43,505 bases of DNA from Aquiflexum sp041751335 (lineage in GTDB: Bacteria > Bacteroidota > Bacteroidia > Cytophagales > Cyclobacteriaceae). This document shows, one piece after another, positions 23,052 through 31,731 of the stretch; the first letter of the stretch is position 1; every line of letters starts with the position of its first letter. Below the pieces are notes generated by a model. It saw nothing but the letters and a program-made list of their open reading frames with translations. It was not told the origin of the DNA and ran no database searches. The stretch covers positions 1-43,505 of the forward strand of contig NZ_JBGSXS010000067.1 in assembly GCF_041751335.1 (NCBI RefSeq). The letters run 5' to 3'. Both the position numbers and the translations under genes were made by a program.

Positions 23052-25079
23052 TTACCTCACAGGCAAATAAACCCTCAAGGAATCAGGGATGATTCTGTTG
23101 TTCTCAGTAGCATAGCGGTTTGAGTTTCTATAATTTTCAAATTCCCGAGACAACTTTTCTTTCAACTTGATATCTGTGATTGGCTCCATATCCATGTTGT
23201 CATAAAGCCTATATAGTTGGTTGTCAGACAACACATATTCATTGCTAAGATAGTCAATCAATTGGTTTTTATTTCTCATCAAAGGATTGGTGATGTTGGA
23301 CTGAAATACAGAGGAGGTATCCATTACATAACCTTTCCAGGCAGTCAATGATGGTAAATCCAGTTCATAGTGGGTTTTTAGAAAGCCCAAGAGGGTAGGG
23401 GTGATTTCAAAATGGGTGGTGATCCCATGCATTCTTTTTGGCCGCTGTATCTTTTCAGAAAAGATCATTATGGGTACATGAAACCTGTCCATGGTAGTTG
23501 CCAATGGGATTTCCGGTAGTCTGTGATCTCCTGTTATAATAAATATGGTGTTTTCATATTTGGGCATTTTTTTATATTCCTCAAAAAACTCCTTGATGGC
23601 CTCATCCACATAGAGGATGCTGGCATACATGCTTTTGTAATTCCTGTAGCTGTTTTCCTGCACAGGATTGGCTCGCAGGGTGTTGGAGATATAGTTTTCA
23701 AATAAGTCAAAATACTTTTGTTCATCTGGAATTAGAAATGGATCATGAGAAGTTTGGGTCTGAAAAACTGACAGCTGGGGTTTGTTGATCTCCCTCGGGA
23801 TCTTTCTCATTCCATTTTCAAACATGGCCTTGTCGGGATAACCCCAAGAGAATCCTGATTTCGAAGGAGTCTCTTCAAAATCTGCATCAAAGGATGACAG
23901 ATCCAATATCCTATCCACTTTTTGATATTCCAAAAACGAGGACACATTGTCGAACTTTTTATCTGCTCCGATATGATAATTGGTATAATAGCCGTTATGC
24001 TTCAATAAAGAAAACAAAGTCAGGTGAAGGGGAAAATCAGGTGCCTGCTCCATAAATCCCTTTTGGGCAAAAGGAAGTGCACCAAAGATGCCAGTAAGTA
24101 CACCAAAGGTTCTTCCTGTTGTGGACAGCCCGTTTTTCCAATAGAGAGAATGATTGCTCAGCGAATCTAAAAATGGGGTAAAACTTCCTAAATATGCTGC
24201 TTCACCGGAATAGGCTTTTCCTAATCCCTCCACGATGATAAAGACCAGGTCGGGGATAGTGTCAAATTCAGCGAAATAGGGGCTTAATACATCGGGATAA
24301 TTGTTTTGATGTAGGAAAGGATAATTTGGCTCCACAAAAACTTTTTCTACCAATAAATTTGCTTTAGTTGGTGGAGATAAATAAAAGTCAAAAAACAAAT
24401 AATCTCTGTTTGTAAAGTAATTGTAGGACTGATTGTAAAAATATTGGGATTTGTTGATTTTCAGGTTTTTCTCGATTTCACTAATTTGCTGTTTATTGTC
24501 CAAAGGCAAAAAATAAAAAGCCAAAATATATCCATAACAAATTGTCGTGAAAGTTGCAGCAGAGTTGAAATTCAAGGGAAGCCATTTGCCTATACTGATT
24601 ACTCCATAAATTAGCCCAAATGCAAATACAGCTGCTCCAAGGTTTAATAAGTTGAATTCCCCTGATGCTTTAACCGTGGCAATTACATCGCTCACAGAAT
24701 ATGCATAGAGATCCTCACCCAAAGGCAAAAGCATTTTTGTAAAATAGAATATTAACCCTGCCTGAAGTAAGATTAAAAGCGTAGCAAAGGATTTAATCAG
24801 TATTTTACTAAATTTTGGGAATACTAGCCCCAGAAGAATGTAGATAATCAATAAAAAACCCAAAACATAAAAAACCCACAGTAGGTCGAATACAAATCCT
24901 GCCATGAGGATGGATTTGTATTCGAATCCTAAATTGTGAATTCCAAAAACTACTTTTGTTTCAATAAACCTGAATACAAGAAAAATCATCAAAAATGGCA
25001 TTCCTATTTTCCAGAAATTGATAAAAGAAGCTTTGAGATCGGCTATTAAATCTGAGCTAATTTGTGCTTGGGTAGACAT
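23052..25079 (-). CDS. LTA-synthase-like sulfatase (phosphoglycerol transferase/AlkP superfamily)
   Basis: 675 residues from ATG 25079 (MSTQAQISSD); the frame is open to 25163 but that would run into the divergent gene's start. Five TM helices are apparent in the first 210 residues, then a large periplasmic AlkP-superfamily domain: VFIIVEGLGKAYSG-like strand with the metal Glu, GLSTTGRTFGVLTG with the nucleophilic Thr, and IFIITGDHRLPE with metal-binding Asp/His. The layout matches LtaS/MdoB-type enzymes that move phosphoglycerol or phosphoethanolamine onto envelope glycans or lipids. The acceptor here is unknown. Confidence 0.88.
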   Translation of the reverse strand: MSTQAQISSDLIADLKASFINFWKIGMPFLMIFLVFRFIETKVVFGIHNLGFEYKSILMAGFVFDLLWVFYVLGFLLIIYILLGLVFPKFSKILIKSFATLLILLQAGLIFYFTKMLLPLGEDLYAYSVSDVIATVKASGEFNLLNLGAAVFAFGLIYGVISIGKWLPLNFNSAATFTTICYGYILAFYFLPLDNKQQISEIEKNLKINKSQYFYNQSYNYFTNRDYLFFDFYLSPPTKANLLVEKVFVEPNYPFLHQNNYPDVLSPYFAEFDTIPDLVFIIVEGLGKAYSGEAAYLGSFTPFLDSLSNHSLYWKNGLSTTGRTFGVLTGIFGALPFAQKGFMEQAPDFPLHLTLFSLLKHNGYYTNYHIGADKKFDNVSSFLEYQKVDRILDLSSFDADFEETPSKSGFSWGYPDKAMFENGMRKIPREINKPQLSVFQTQTSHDPFLIPDEQKYFDLFENYISNTLRANPVQENSYRNYKSMYASILYVDEAIKEFFEEYKKMPKYENTIFIITGDHRLPEIPLATTMDRFHVPIMIFSEKIQRPKRMHGITTHFEITPTLLGFLKTHYELDLPSLTAWKGYVMDTSSVFQSNITNPLMRNKNQLIDYLSNEYVLSDNQLYRLYDNMDMEPITDIKLKEKLSREFENYRNSNRYATENNRIIPDSLRVYLPVR

Positions 25080-25163
25080 TGGGTGAAAACTTATAAATAA
25101 CTCAAGGAACAATACAAACGATTTTTTTCTAAAATTCCTATCTTGCGAGATTATAAGAAACAT

Positions 25164-25709
25164 ATGAAAAATAAAAGTGTCTTACTGAAAGAACTGTACA
25201 AGAATATTTCCACTACCGGAGCGATCACTTTCAGCTCCACTTCTCTGGTCAACAAAATGCTTTCTTATGCTGAGTTTAAAGGAGCAAAGTTGATAGTGGA
25301 GCTTGGAGGTGGCGATGGAAGCATCACAAAAGGAATTGTGGAAAGAATGGAGAAAGACACTGTTTTGTTGGTGTTTGAAATCAGCAAAGCTTTCTGCGAT
25401 AATCTCGAAAAAGAATTCCCTCAGGAAAATGTTAAAATAATCTGTGATTCAGCAGAACATATAGATAAATACCTCAATGGTGAAAAAGCAGACATGATAC
25501 TTTCATCTTTGCCACTTAGTCTAATCAACAAGGAATCCCGTGTTGAAATCTATAAAAAGAGCAAAGCAGCCATAAATGGACATGGAAAGTTTATCCAAAT
25601 TTGTTATTCCTATCTGTTGAAGTATCAGTTTGCGAATTATTTTTCTGATATCAAAAGCCATTTAACCATCAAGAATTTTCCGCCCACGTTTATTTTAGTG
25701 TGCCATTGA
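25164..25709 (+). CDS. SAM-dependent methyltransferase, phospholipid N-methyltransferase-like
   Basis: 181 residues from ATG 25164 (a TTG at 25143 is in frame but weaker). Motif I is IVELGGGDGSITKGI (about 47-61); the acidic end of strand 2 is VFEISKAF; motif IV region is ADMILSSLPLSLI. The pattern, with an N-terminal TGAITFSSTSLVNKML, is like Pmt-type phospholipid N-methyltransferases and KsgA-related enzymes. Substrate not certain. Divergent from the sulfatase with 84 bases between starts, so the two may share a regulatory region. Confidence 0.75.
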   Translation: MKNKSVLLKELYKNISTTGAITFSSTSLVNKMLSYAEFKGAKLIVELGGGDGSITKGIVERMEKDTVLLVFEISKAFCDNLEKEFPQENVKIICDSAEHIDKYLNGEKADMILSSLPLSLINKESRVEIYKKSKAAINGHGKFIQICYSYLLKYQFANYFSDIKSHLTIKNFPPTFILVCH

Positions 25710-25748
25710 CCAGTTTATTCATGCCTAGACTAGAGGTTTAAATTCTTA

Positions 25749-25767
25749 CCATGACTCAAAGTCATGG
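25749..25767. other. Small inverted repeat upstream of DUF3253-like gene
   Basis: CCATGAC and GTCATGG with loop TCAAA, 13 bases before the ATG at 25780. No T-run; it could be an operator or an mRNA stem near the start. Confidence 0.4.
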
Positions 25768-25779
25768 CATGAATTAATC

Positions 25780-26055
25780 ATGTTGCAAAAACGCCAATAT
25801 ATAGAACCCAATATCCTCGAAATAGCCATCATGGAAATGTGTCGGCTGAGAAAGGAAGATAGTTTTTTCCTAGTTGATGTCGTAAAATGGATTTATCCCC
25901 AACATTGGCATTATTTTTTAAAAGATGCGGAGAGAGCAATGATGGAATTGTACAGATCGGGAAAAATCATCGTTTTGGAAAATGATTACGCTATTGTTTC
26001 CGATCTAGAGTCAATAAGTTTATATAGGATTAAAGCAATTGTGAAAACTTCTTGA
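25780..26055 (+). CDS. Small winged-helix-like protein (DUF3253-like)
   Basis: 91 residues: ILEIAIMEMCRLRKEDSFFL, VVKWIYPQHWHYFLKDAERA, then MMELYRSGKIIVLENDYAIV. The spacing of helix, helix, long helix and wing resembles DUF3253 proteins. No catalytic residues. It follows the methyltransferase by 70 bases and precedes msrA by 34 bases. Confidence 0.55.
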   Translation: MLQKRQYIEPNILEIAIMEMCRLRKEDSFFLVDVVKWIYPQHWHYFLKDAERAMMELYRSGKIIVLENDYAIVSDLESISLYRIKAIVKTS

Positions 26056-26089
26056 GTCCTCGAGATGTTATGCAATAAATCAAGTTGAT

Positions 26090-26749
26090 ATGAAATCATT
26101 ACAATTTATGATGGGGCTGCTCTTCCTTGCCACTTTGGCATGTGCACAGCAAGCGCCATCCCAAAGACAAAAAGACATGAAGGATTTACCAAAAACTTCC
26201 GTACAAGTTCCCGAAGGATTCGACGTTGCCACATTGGGAGGTGGTTGTTTCTGGTGTACAGAAGCGATTTATCAGGATTTAAAAGGCGTGGAGAGGGTCG
26301 AGTCCGGCTACAGCGGAGGCCATGTAGACAAACCGACTTACAAGCAGGTGACTTCAGCAACCACAGGACATGCAGAGGTTATCCAGGTGCTGTTTGATCC
26401 CACTGTTATCACTTACGGTGAAATATTGGAAATTTTCTGGTCTACACACGATCCGACTACACTTAACAGACAAGGGAATGATGTAGGACCTCAGTACCGG
26501 TCAGCTGTATTTTTCCATTCGGAAGATCAAAAAAATGAGGCAGAATTTTATGTAAAGAGACTAGCTGAGTCAGGAGCTTTTAATAGGCCGATTGTAACTG
26601 AAATTACGCCTTTCAGCAACTTCTATGTTGCGGAAAATTACCATCAGAATTATTTCAATGACAATGGTATGCAACCTTACTGTCAGTTTGTGATCAGACC
26701 AAAAGTCGATAAATTCAAAAAGGCATTTGCTGAAAAACTTAAAGATTAA
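26090..26749 (+). CDS. msrA: Peptide-methionine (S)-S-oxide reductase, lipoprotein form
   Basis: 219 residues. Signal peptide with lipobox LATLAC places the enzyme in the envelope, unlike cytosolic MsrA. Catalytic GGGCFWCTEAIYQDL (nucleophilic Cys near 55), YSGGHVDKPTY, TGHAEVIQV and VAENYHQNYF are the standard MsrA blocks. It reduces methionine-S-sulfoxide in oxidised exported proteins. The next gene encodes a DUF4920 lipoprotein, so the two may serve envelope redox protection together. Confidence 0.95.
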   Translation: MKSLQFMMGLLFLATLACAQQAPSQRQKDMKDLPKTSVQVPEGFDVATLGGGCFWCTEAIYQDLKGVERVESGYSGGHVDKPTYKQVTSATTGHAEVIQVLFDPTVITYGEILEIFWSTHDPTTLNRQGNDVGPQYRSAVFFHSEDQKNEAEFYVKRLAESGAFNRPIVTEITPFSNFYVAENYHQNYFNDNGMQPYCQFVIRPKVDKFKKAFAEKLKD

Positions 26750-26816
26750 GTTTTTGTTTGCAGTTGGATTACAGCCTTCCGATATTTAGTTTTGATAAAT
26801 TAAAAACCAAAGCATT

Positions 26817-27317
26817 ATGAAAAAGAACATTTTCTATTCCTTTGTTGCCATTATCCTATTATGGTCTTGTCAGCCCCAACCTGTTGAAAAAACAAATGAA
26901 GAAGTTGATGTAGACACACCTACAGGTTACTTTGGTGAAGAGATCAACGATTCGGGTGTAGTTTCCTTAACCCAATTGGTGAGCGAACTTCAAGCCAATG
27001 ATGAATTTGCGGGAAAAGTAGCAGGGGAGATCAAGGAGGTATGTGCCATGAAAGGATGTTGGATGACAATAGACCTTCCAAATGGTCAGACCATGAGGGT
27101 AACATTCAAGGATTATGGTTTTTTTGTCCCCAAAAATTCTCAAGGATATCCGGTTATCATTGAAGGAGTGGCAAGTAAGAAAGTAACTGATGTGGCCACT
27201 TTAAGACATTATGCAGAAGATGCAGGCAAGTCCAAGGAAGAGATTGAATCAATTACTGAACCGAAGCAGGAATATGCTTTTGAGGCGGTTGGAGTAATCA
27301 TCCGTGATGATGCCTAG
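26817..27317 (+). CDS. DUF4920 lipoprotein
   Basis: 166 residues. Lipobox ILLWSC at the end of the signal. The domain shows EVCAMKGCWMTIDLPNGQTM, where Cys-x4-Cys could bind metal or be redox-active, FKDYGFFVPKN and YAFEAVGVII, all DUF4920 features. Function unknown. It starts 67 bases after msrA in the same direction. Confidence 0.85.
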   Translation: MKKNIFYSFVAIILLWSCQPQPVEKTNEEVDVDTPTGYFGEEINDSGVVSLTQLVSELQANDEFAGKVAGEIKEVCAMKGCWMTIDLPNGQTMRVTFKDYGFFVPKNSQGYPVIIEGVASKKVTDVATLRHYAEDAGKSKEEIESITEPKQEYAFEAVGVIIRDDA

Positions 27318-27352
27318 AACTGTTGGTTTACCTAAGTTAATTTTAGAATAAT

Positions 27353-27592
27353 ATGGCAATTGCTTTGGATAATCTCAGGGTAGGAAGAATATATGAATTC
27401 ACCAATATGGGTGAGAAGCGCAAGCTTGAAATTCTAGCCAGGTTATCAGGAGAAAATTTTAAAGTAAAGGACCTTGAAACTACTGAGGTTTATACCATAG
27501 AGGAATTGTTGCGTTGGGGAAAAGGGAAAGATTATGATTTGGACGAGGTGATAGGAGAAGATTTCCGGGGACTTGTTCCGAAAAGATTTTAA
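27353..27592 (+). CDS. Small conserved-looking protein of unknown function
   Basis: 79 residues: DNLRVGRIYEFTNMGEKRKL, EILARLSGENFKVKDLETTE, YTIEELLRWGKGKDYDLDEV. A short beta-rich, SH3-like first half with a helix after it. No signal peptide. The gene starts 35 bases after the DUF4920 stop and is followed at once by a terminator, so it is the last gene of the msrA unit. Family not recognised. Confidence 0.65.
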   Translation: MAIALDNLRVGRIYEFTNMGEKRKLEILARLSGENFKVKDLETTEVYTIEELLRWGKGKDYDLDEVIGEDFRGLVPKRF

Positions 27593-27624
27593 AAAAAGCC
27601 CTAGGAGAAATCCCACGGCTTTTT
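27593..27624 (+). terminator. Terminator of the msrA unit
   Basis: AAAAAGCC (27593-27600) and GGCTTTTT (27617-27624) pair over a 16-base loop that itself has GGA and TCC. The first base follows the stop codon directly, and a T-run closes the stem. Confidence 0.8.
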
Positions 27625-27633
27625 ATTTGAACC

Positions 27634-27713
27634 ACAAAAGAAACAAAAGGGAACAAAAGACTATGTCGCCAAAGCGGATATCAGGAACTTTTGTATTCTT
27701 TTGTCACTTTTGT
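27634..27713. repeat. Inverted repeat with three ACAAAAG units per arm
   Basis: ACAAAAG occurs at 27634, 27643 and 27653, and its complement CTTTTGT at 27688, 27698 and 27707. Spacing is 9 then 10 on the left and 10 then 9 on the right, so the arms mirror each other. Non-coding. Confidence 0.75.
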
Positions 27714-27774
27714 GTCCATTATTTTTTTTTTTAAACAATAAAGCCAGTCAATCCGGTGCACAATAACGTAATTG

Positions 27775-27924
27775 GAGCAGTCGTCATGCTGATCCTTCAG
27801 CCGTAATCTTGATCCCACTGCCTTTCCACAGTAGATTCCCCGAAATTCTACGTGGCAGGCTTTCACTTCGCTGAAAGGTTTTTGTGAATTAAAAGATACC
27901 CAAAGCTCGTTCAGAATGACGCTG
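27775..27924. repeat. REP-like mosaic repeat, copy 2 (diverged)
   Basis: Begins cgtcatgctgatcc, includes gattccccgaaattctacgtgg and a stem CTTTCACTTCGCTGAAAG, and ends cgttcagaatgacgct. Same order of elements as 22826-22945 but low identity. No gene. Confidence 0.4.
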
Positions 27925-28046
27925 ACTTCTTCCTCTTATTCTCCTCGCTTTATCTCCATTTCCCCCAATCTAAAATCTACAACTTTTATTCTTCATCCTG
28001 TCATCCTTTATCCTTCATCCTTCCTCCTTCCTTCTTTCTACCCTCC
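27925..28046. repeat. Heptad tandem array, CTTCATC-type
   Basis: Pyrimidine-rich 7-mers; clearest from about 27990 to 28040, with CTTCATC, CTTTATC and CTTCCTC in phase. The front part (27925-27985) is more diverged. It ends at the stop of the 28046 gene. Confidence 0.65.
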
Positions 28047-28939
28047 TAATGAAAGGTCTTAAACCCAGGTTCATAGATGATCCTGATAAATGAACTGAGG
28101 CCCTCCCGAGCTCTATTGATCGGAATACCGGTAACGATACCCACCATTAGGTTTTCGGCAAGGCCAACTCTCATCTGTGGTCTCATTATGGCTTCCAATT
28201 TCCCATTGTGTATCTCCTTGTTGACTTCAATTCCAATGAAATTTCTGGTTCCTGCAATCATATAGTGAAGATTGGTGTGGATTTCATAACTGAATTCGCT
28301 TCTTTGATTAAATCCCTTTTCAATTCGCGGACCTGTATAAATAAGGCTATGGTAATTACGCCCCCACCTTTTAGCAGCAATAAAAAAGGGATTGAAGACA
28401 TTTCCTTTGAAAAGATCACCACGGCCAATTCTGTTAAGATCCACAAACTCAAACTCATGGATATACCCAAGTGCCAAACTGGTTTTGACTTTTTCTGATA
28501 CCAGAAAAGACCATTGGGTGGCTAGCTTCAGGGATTCGATCCTATTGGCAGGTTGGGTAAGGTCAGATGGAAGATCTTCTCTTTTGCTAAAGAGTGTCAC
28601 AGGAACTTCAACTTCGAATCCCAATCGGTCTATTGGTGCCCATTCATATTCCACCAGCAACTCATATTCATCAAAATCCCGTTTGTCTGTCATTCCCATT
28701 CCTACGTTCCACTCTTTTTCTCCTTTCCGTGCTCCAAGGTCCCGAATAAGATCGATGTATAGTGGTTCAGCGTGGAGGACCTTTGGTTTTTGATTTTGTT
28801 TTGATTCTTCAAACTCAGCTAAAAAAATACTGTCCAAAACTATTCTTTCTAATTTGATGCTATCAATTTGATCATTTTGTGCGGCAATCTGCCCGCGGCT
28901 CAATAATATGATTGCCAGCAATATATATATCCTTTTCAT
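28046..28939 (-). CDS. Outer-membrane beta-barrel protein, unknown function
   Basis: 297 residues. Signal peptide LLAIILLSRGQIAAQ, then a helical linker (IDSIKLERIVLDSIFLAEFE) and from about residue 58 HAEPLYIDLIRDLGARKGEK followed by strands alternating Tyr/Phe-rich and polar (NVGMGMTDKRDFDEYELLVE; LGFEVEVPVTLF; TSLALGYIHEF; MRVGLAENLMVGIV). This looks like a transporter-type barrel related to MetA-pathway/phenol-degradation outer-membrane proteins, but identity is uncertain. It lies 74 bases after the small exported gene 29014-29394 in the same direction. Confidence 0.65.
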   Translation of the reverse strand: MKRIYILLAIILLSRGQIAAQNDQIDSIKLERIVLDSIFLAEFEESKQNQKPKVLHAEPLYIDLIRDLGARKGEKEWNVGMGMTDKRDFDEYELLVEYEWAPIDRLGFEVEVPVTLFSKREDLPSDLTQPANRIESLKLATQWSFLVSEKVKTSLALGYIHEFEFVDLNRIGRGDLFKGNVFNPFFIAAKRWGRNYHSLIYTGPRIEKGFNQRSEFSYEIHTNLHYMIAGTRNFIGIEVNKEIHNGKLEAIMRPQMRVGLAENLMVGIVTGIPINRAREGLSSFIRIIYEPGFKTFH

Positions 28940-29013
28940 TTTTATGATTTGAAGGTTTTTTGTTGTTAATAAAAGCTATATATCCCAGCTACTGAATAGG
29001 GGATAGTGAAAAA

Positions 29014-29394
29014 TCAAGCAATTAATTTGGGTGGAGGGGAGGATTGCTCTAAATCAATTTCTTTAAAAACACCTTCGTAATAAAAAGATTTTGTGATGCT
29101 ATTTTTATTTGATTTTTGAATTTGATAAGTGAAGTTCTTTTCCAGTATAATTTTGACATCTATCAACTTTCTTTTTTCATGAGGAACTTCAGTATCAGGA
29201 ATCGTTTCATCATCCATTTCTAGGACGTATTCCAATACAAATTCAGTAAGGGAATCGATGGGGTCATAATTTTCCAAAACGGTAGAATCCATGGCAGACG
29301 CATGGTAAAAATTTGCTGAAAGATTGATGAAATTGATCAAGAGCAGGTAATTGATCCATTTCAAAAGGTGATATCGCTTCATTGCCAACAACAT
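29014..29394 (-). CDS. Small exported protein, unknown
   Basis: 126 residues (start at 29394; ATG at 29382 is an alternative). One hydrophobic leader, HLLKWINYLLLINFINLSA, then an acidic region (LEYVLEMDDETIPDTEVP) and a beta-like C-terminus (KIILEKNFTYQIQKSNKNS, KSFYYEGVF, SSPPPKLIA). No family known. It probably shares a transcript with the outer-membrane protein downstream. Confidence 0.55.
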   Translation of the reverse strand: MLLAMKRYHLLKWINYLLLINFINLSANFYHASAMDSTVLENYDPIDSLTEFVLEYVLEMDDETIPDTEVPHEKRKLIDVKIILEKNFTYQIQKSNKNSITKSFYYEGVFKEIDLEQSSPPPKLIA

Positions 29395-29585
29395 CTTGCA
29401 AATATAGCCAAATATTAAGAAAATTGATTTTGAAGGATTGGATATAGAATAAGGTATTCATTTTTTGAAATTTATAAATATTAAAATAGTTGAGTGATAT
29501 TTAGTGTTTTTTTTATTTACGCTAAACTAATTCAAACTGGGGATTATTGTTTCACATTACCAATCCCATAAGTGACCAAAATCAC

Positions 29586-29614
29586 TTTTGTTCGTCCTAT
29601 ATTGGTTATATTTG
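29586..29614 (+). promoter_or_regulatory. Candidate promoter of the DUF983 gene
   Basis: TTTTG (29586-29590) and TATATTTG (29607-29614), an exact TAnnTTTG box. The 16-base spacer is shorter than usual. The -7 box ends 19 bases before the ATG at 29634. The rest of 29395-29633 holds no gene. Confidence 0.45.
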
Positions 29615-29633
29615 CCCCAATTAAGTACGATTT

Positions 29634-30014
29634 ATGAAAATAAGGTCTTTAGGAGCAGCAATGCTTCAGGGTAAGTGTCCAAAATGCAGGGAAGGGAATA
29701 TTTTCCCTAATTCAATATTTAGTTATAGGAAATTAACAGTGGTCAATGAGCGATGCCCCAATTGTGATGCAGTATTGATTCCCGAGCCTGATTTTTTCTA
29801 TGGAGCGATGTACATCAGTTATGCATTTTCAGTAGCATTGGTTATCACTGTGATGATTATTCTCACTTGGCTTTTTGATGATCCTGAAGTAATGACCTAT
29901 ATCTTAACCGTGCTTGTTGCGAATGTTATTCTCCTTCCACTCATGCTGAGGTATTCAAAGATTCTTTATTTGTATGGGTTAGGAAAATTGAAGTATACAC
30001 CGATTAAAGAATAA
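29634..30014 (+). CDS. DUF983 membrane protein
   Basis: 126 residues. N-terminal GKCPKCREGNIFPN and RCPNCDAVL form a two-pair cysteine site, likely a zinc ribbon, followed by two TM helices (YISYAFSVALVITVMIILTW; ILTVLVANVILLPLMLRY). Matches DUF983, abundant in Bacteroidota and some alpha-proteobacteria, of unknown function. Convergent with the alkaline phosphatase gene. Confidence 0.9.
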   Translation: MKIRSLGAAMLQGKCPKCREGNIFPNSIFSYRKLTVVNERCPNCDAVLIPEPDFFYGAMYISYAFSVALVITVMIILTWLFDDPEVMTYILTVLVANVILLPLMLRYSKILYLYGLGKLKYTPIKE

Positions 30015-30043
30015 TAAGGTTTATACTACTTATCTTATCTTTA

Positions 30044-31447
30044 TTAAACCCACATGTCCTTCTGAACGCCAATTGCTTTTAGCATAAAATTGTGCAGTTC
30101 ATAATTCTTTACAAATCCTGGTAAACTTTCAGATCCCGGGCCGTACATGGCCAATTCTACATAGTCTCCCGAATGGTTGTTGCCTGCCCATTGAATGGAG
30201 TTGTGAGGGGATTGCATGGAGGCCAATGACATAAATGGTAGGTTGTTTGGGTTGTACAGTCCATCTGCATCTCTGACATAATTTTTCAATAGAATTTGGG
30301 CATCCTCTGTTCTAAAGTTGATTTGCTGATGCTCCATAAATATGTCAATGACTTGTTGTGTACTGAAATCAGGATTGATCTGGTTCAATACCCATTCATT
30401 GGAAGCGTTAGTAGTATAAACCTTTTCGAAATTTTTTTCGGTTAGGCCACTGGGAAAAAGTCCCGGGTTACTATTCCCATGATCTGTAGTAATTATTACC
30501 AATGTTTCTCTATCCTTTTGTGCAAAATCCATTGCAACTGACAAGGCATCATCAAAGTCAACTTGATCATAAAGCAAAGCGGGCCCATCATTTCCATGAG
30601 CCGCCCAATCTACTTTTCCTCCCTCTACCTGCATCACAAATCCATTTTTATTTTTACTCAATACATCAATAGCCTTTTTGGTCATGTCAGCCAGGCTGGG
30701 AACAGATGAATTCAAAGTTTCATTGTTGACTCGGTCGACAGCATAAGGAAGTCCATCATCTGCAAATACACCAAGAATAGGTTTGTTTCCCTTCAAACTC
30801 ATCATTTCAGATTTATTTCTGACAACATCAAAACCTGTTTGACGGTATGCTGTAAACAAATCTTTCTGATCTGACCTCTTTTCGGAGCTAAAGAAATTGC
30901 CCCCGCCTCCCATCATTACATCAAACTTTAATTTCAGATAATCCTCAGCAATATCAGCCATTGCATTTCTGCTATTGTTATTGACACAAAAAGATGCTGG
31001 AGTAGCGTGGGTAATCTGAACAGTGGTTACACAGCCTACAGCCTTACCCAATGATTTAAACTTTTGAAGAATTGGGACAGGTTTTTCACCATTTGGTCCA
31101 ATATTTAGCGCTCCGTTTTTGACCCTCATGCCACCTCCCCAAGCAGAACCAGCCGCAGCAGAATCGGTCACAAAAGAACTTGCTGAAGCAGTATCCATCA
31201 AAGATCTTCTGACAGTGCTGCTTTCATACAAGTTGATCCATTTTGATGGTCTACCTTCTTTATGTCTTAACAGGATGTCTGCCATATTCAATGTACCTGT
31301 ACTCATGCCGTCGCTTACAAGGAATATGATGTTTTTTGCCTGACCTTTTTTCTGTTCGATGCTGTTGGCCATTACAGGATAAGAGCCAATAGCTCCTAAA
31401 CCTAAAGTTGTCAGAAATCCATTTTTGAAGAAATCCCGTCTTTTCAT
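30044..31447 (-). CDS. Alkaline phosphatase (PhoA-like), Tat-type signal
   Basis: 467 residues. MKRRDFFKNGFLTTLGLG carries the twin-arginine motif; the chain would be exported folded. Active-site blocks: FLVSDGMSTGT (metal Asp), VTDSAAAGSAWGGG with the nucleophilic Ser near residue 95, QVEGGKVDWAAHGNDG and IITTDHGNSNPG, and QWAGNNHSGDYV near the C-terminus with the last His. It releases phosphate from exported organic esters. No Pho box assignment can be made from the 31448-31731 gap, which contains nothing recognised. Confidence 0.93.
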   Translation of the reverse strand: MKRRDFFKNGFLTTLGLGAIGSYPVMANSIEQKKGQAKNIIFLVSDGMSTGTLNMADILLRHKEGRPSKWINLYESSTVRRSLMDTASASSFVTDSAAAGSAWGGGMRVKNGALNIGPNGEKPVPILQKFKSLGKAVGCVTTVQITHATPASFCVNNNSRNAMADIAEDYLKLKFDVMMGGGGNFFSSEKRSDQKDLFTAYRQTGFDVVRNKSEMMSLKGNKPILGVFADDGLPYAVDRVNNETLNSSVPSLADMTKKAIDVLSKNKNGFVMQVEGGKVDWAAHGNDGPALLYDQVDFDDALSVAMDFAQKDRETLVIITTDHGNSNPGLFPSGLTEKNFEKVYTTNASNEWVLNQINPDFSTQQVIDIFMEHQQINFRTEDAQILLKNYVRDADGLYNPNNLPFMSLASMQSPHNSIQWAGNNHSGDYVELAMYGPGSESLPGFVKNYELHNFMLKAIGVQKDMWV

Positions 31448-31731
31448 AAATCTTATATTTTTTGGGTTTATACCAGTTTTAGTTTTTAAAATGTAAATGT
31501 AGTTTTTCGAAAATAGCCGCAGTTAAAGTAAGGATTAGCATTTTGTTATTAAATCATAAAGTCATCCAATGGTTAAATACTTGTTTTAAGTTTTTTATCC
31601 ACTATCAAAACATTTCATTCTTTTTGTTCGTCAAGTTGGAAATGGAAATTTCAAGAATATGTAAAATTATAGTTGAAAAAATAAATATAGTTTTAGTTTT
31701 GCAGTTTGTTAATTATAATTTTATATAAAAT

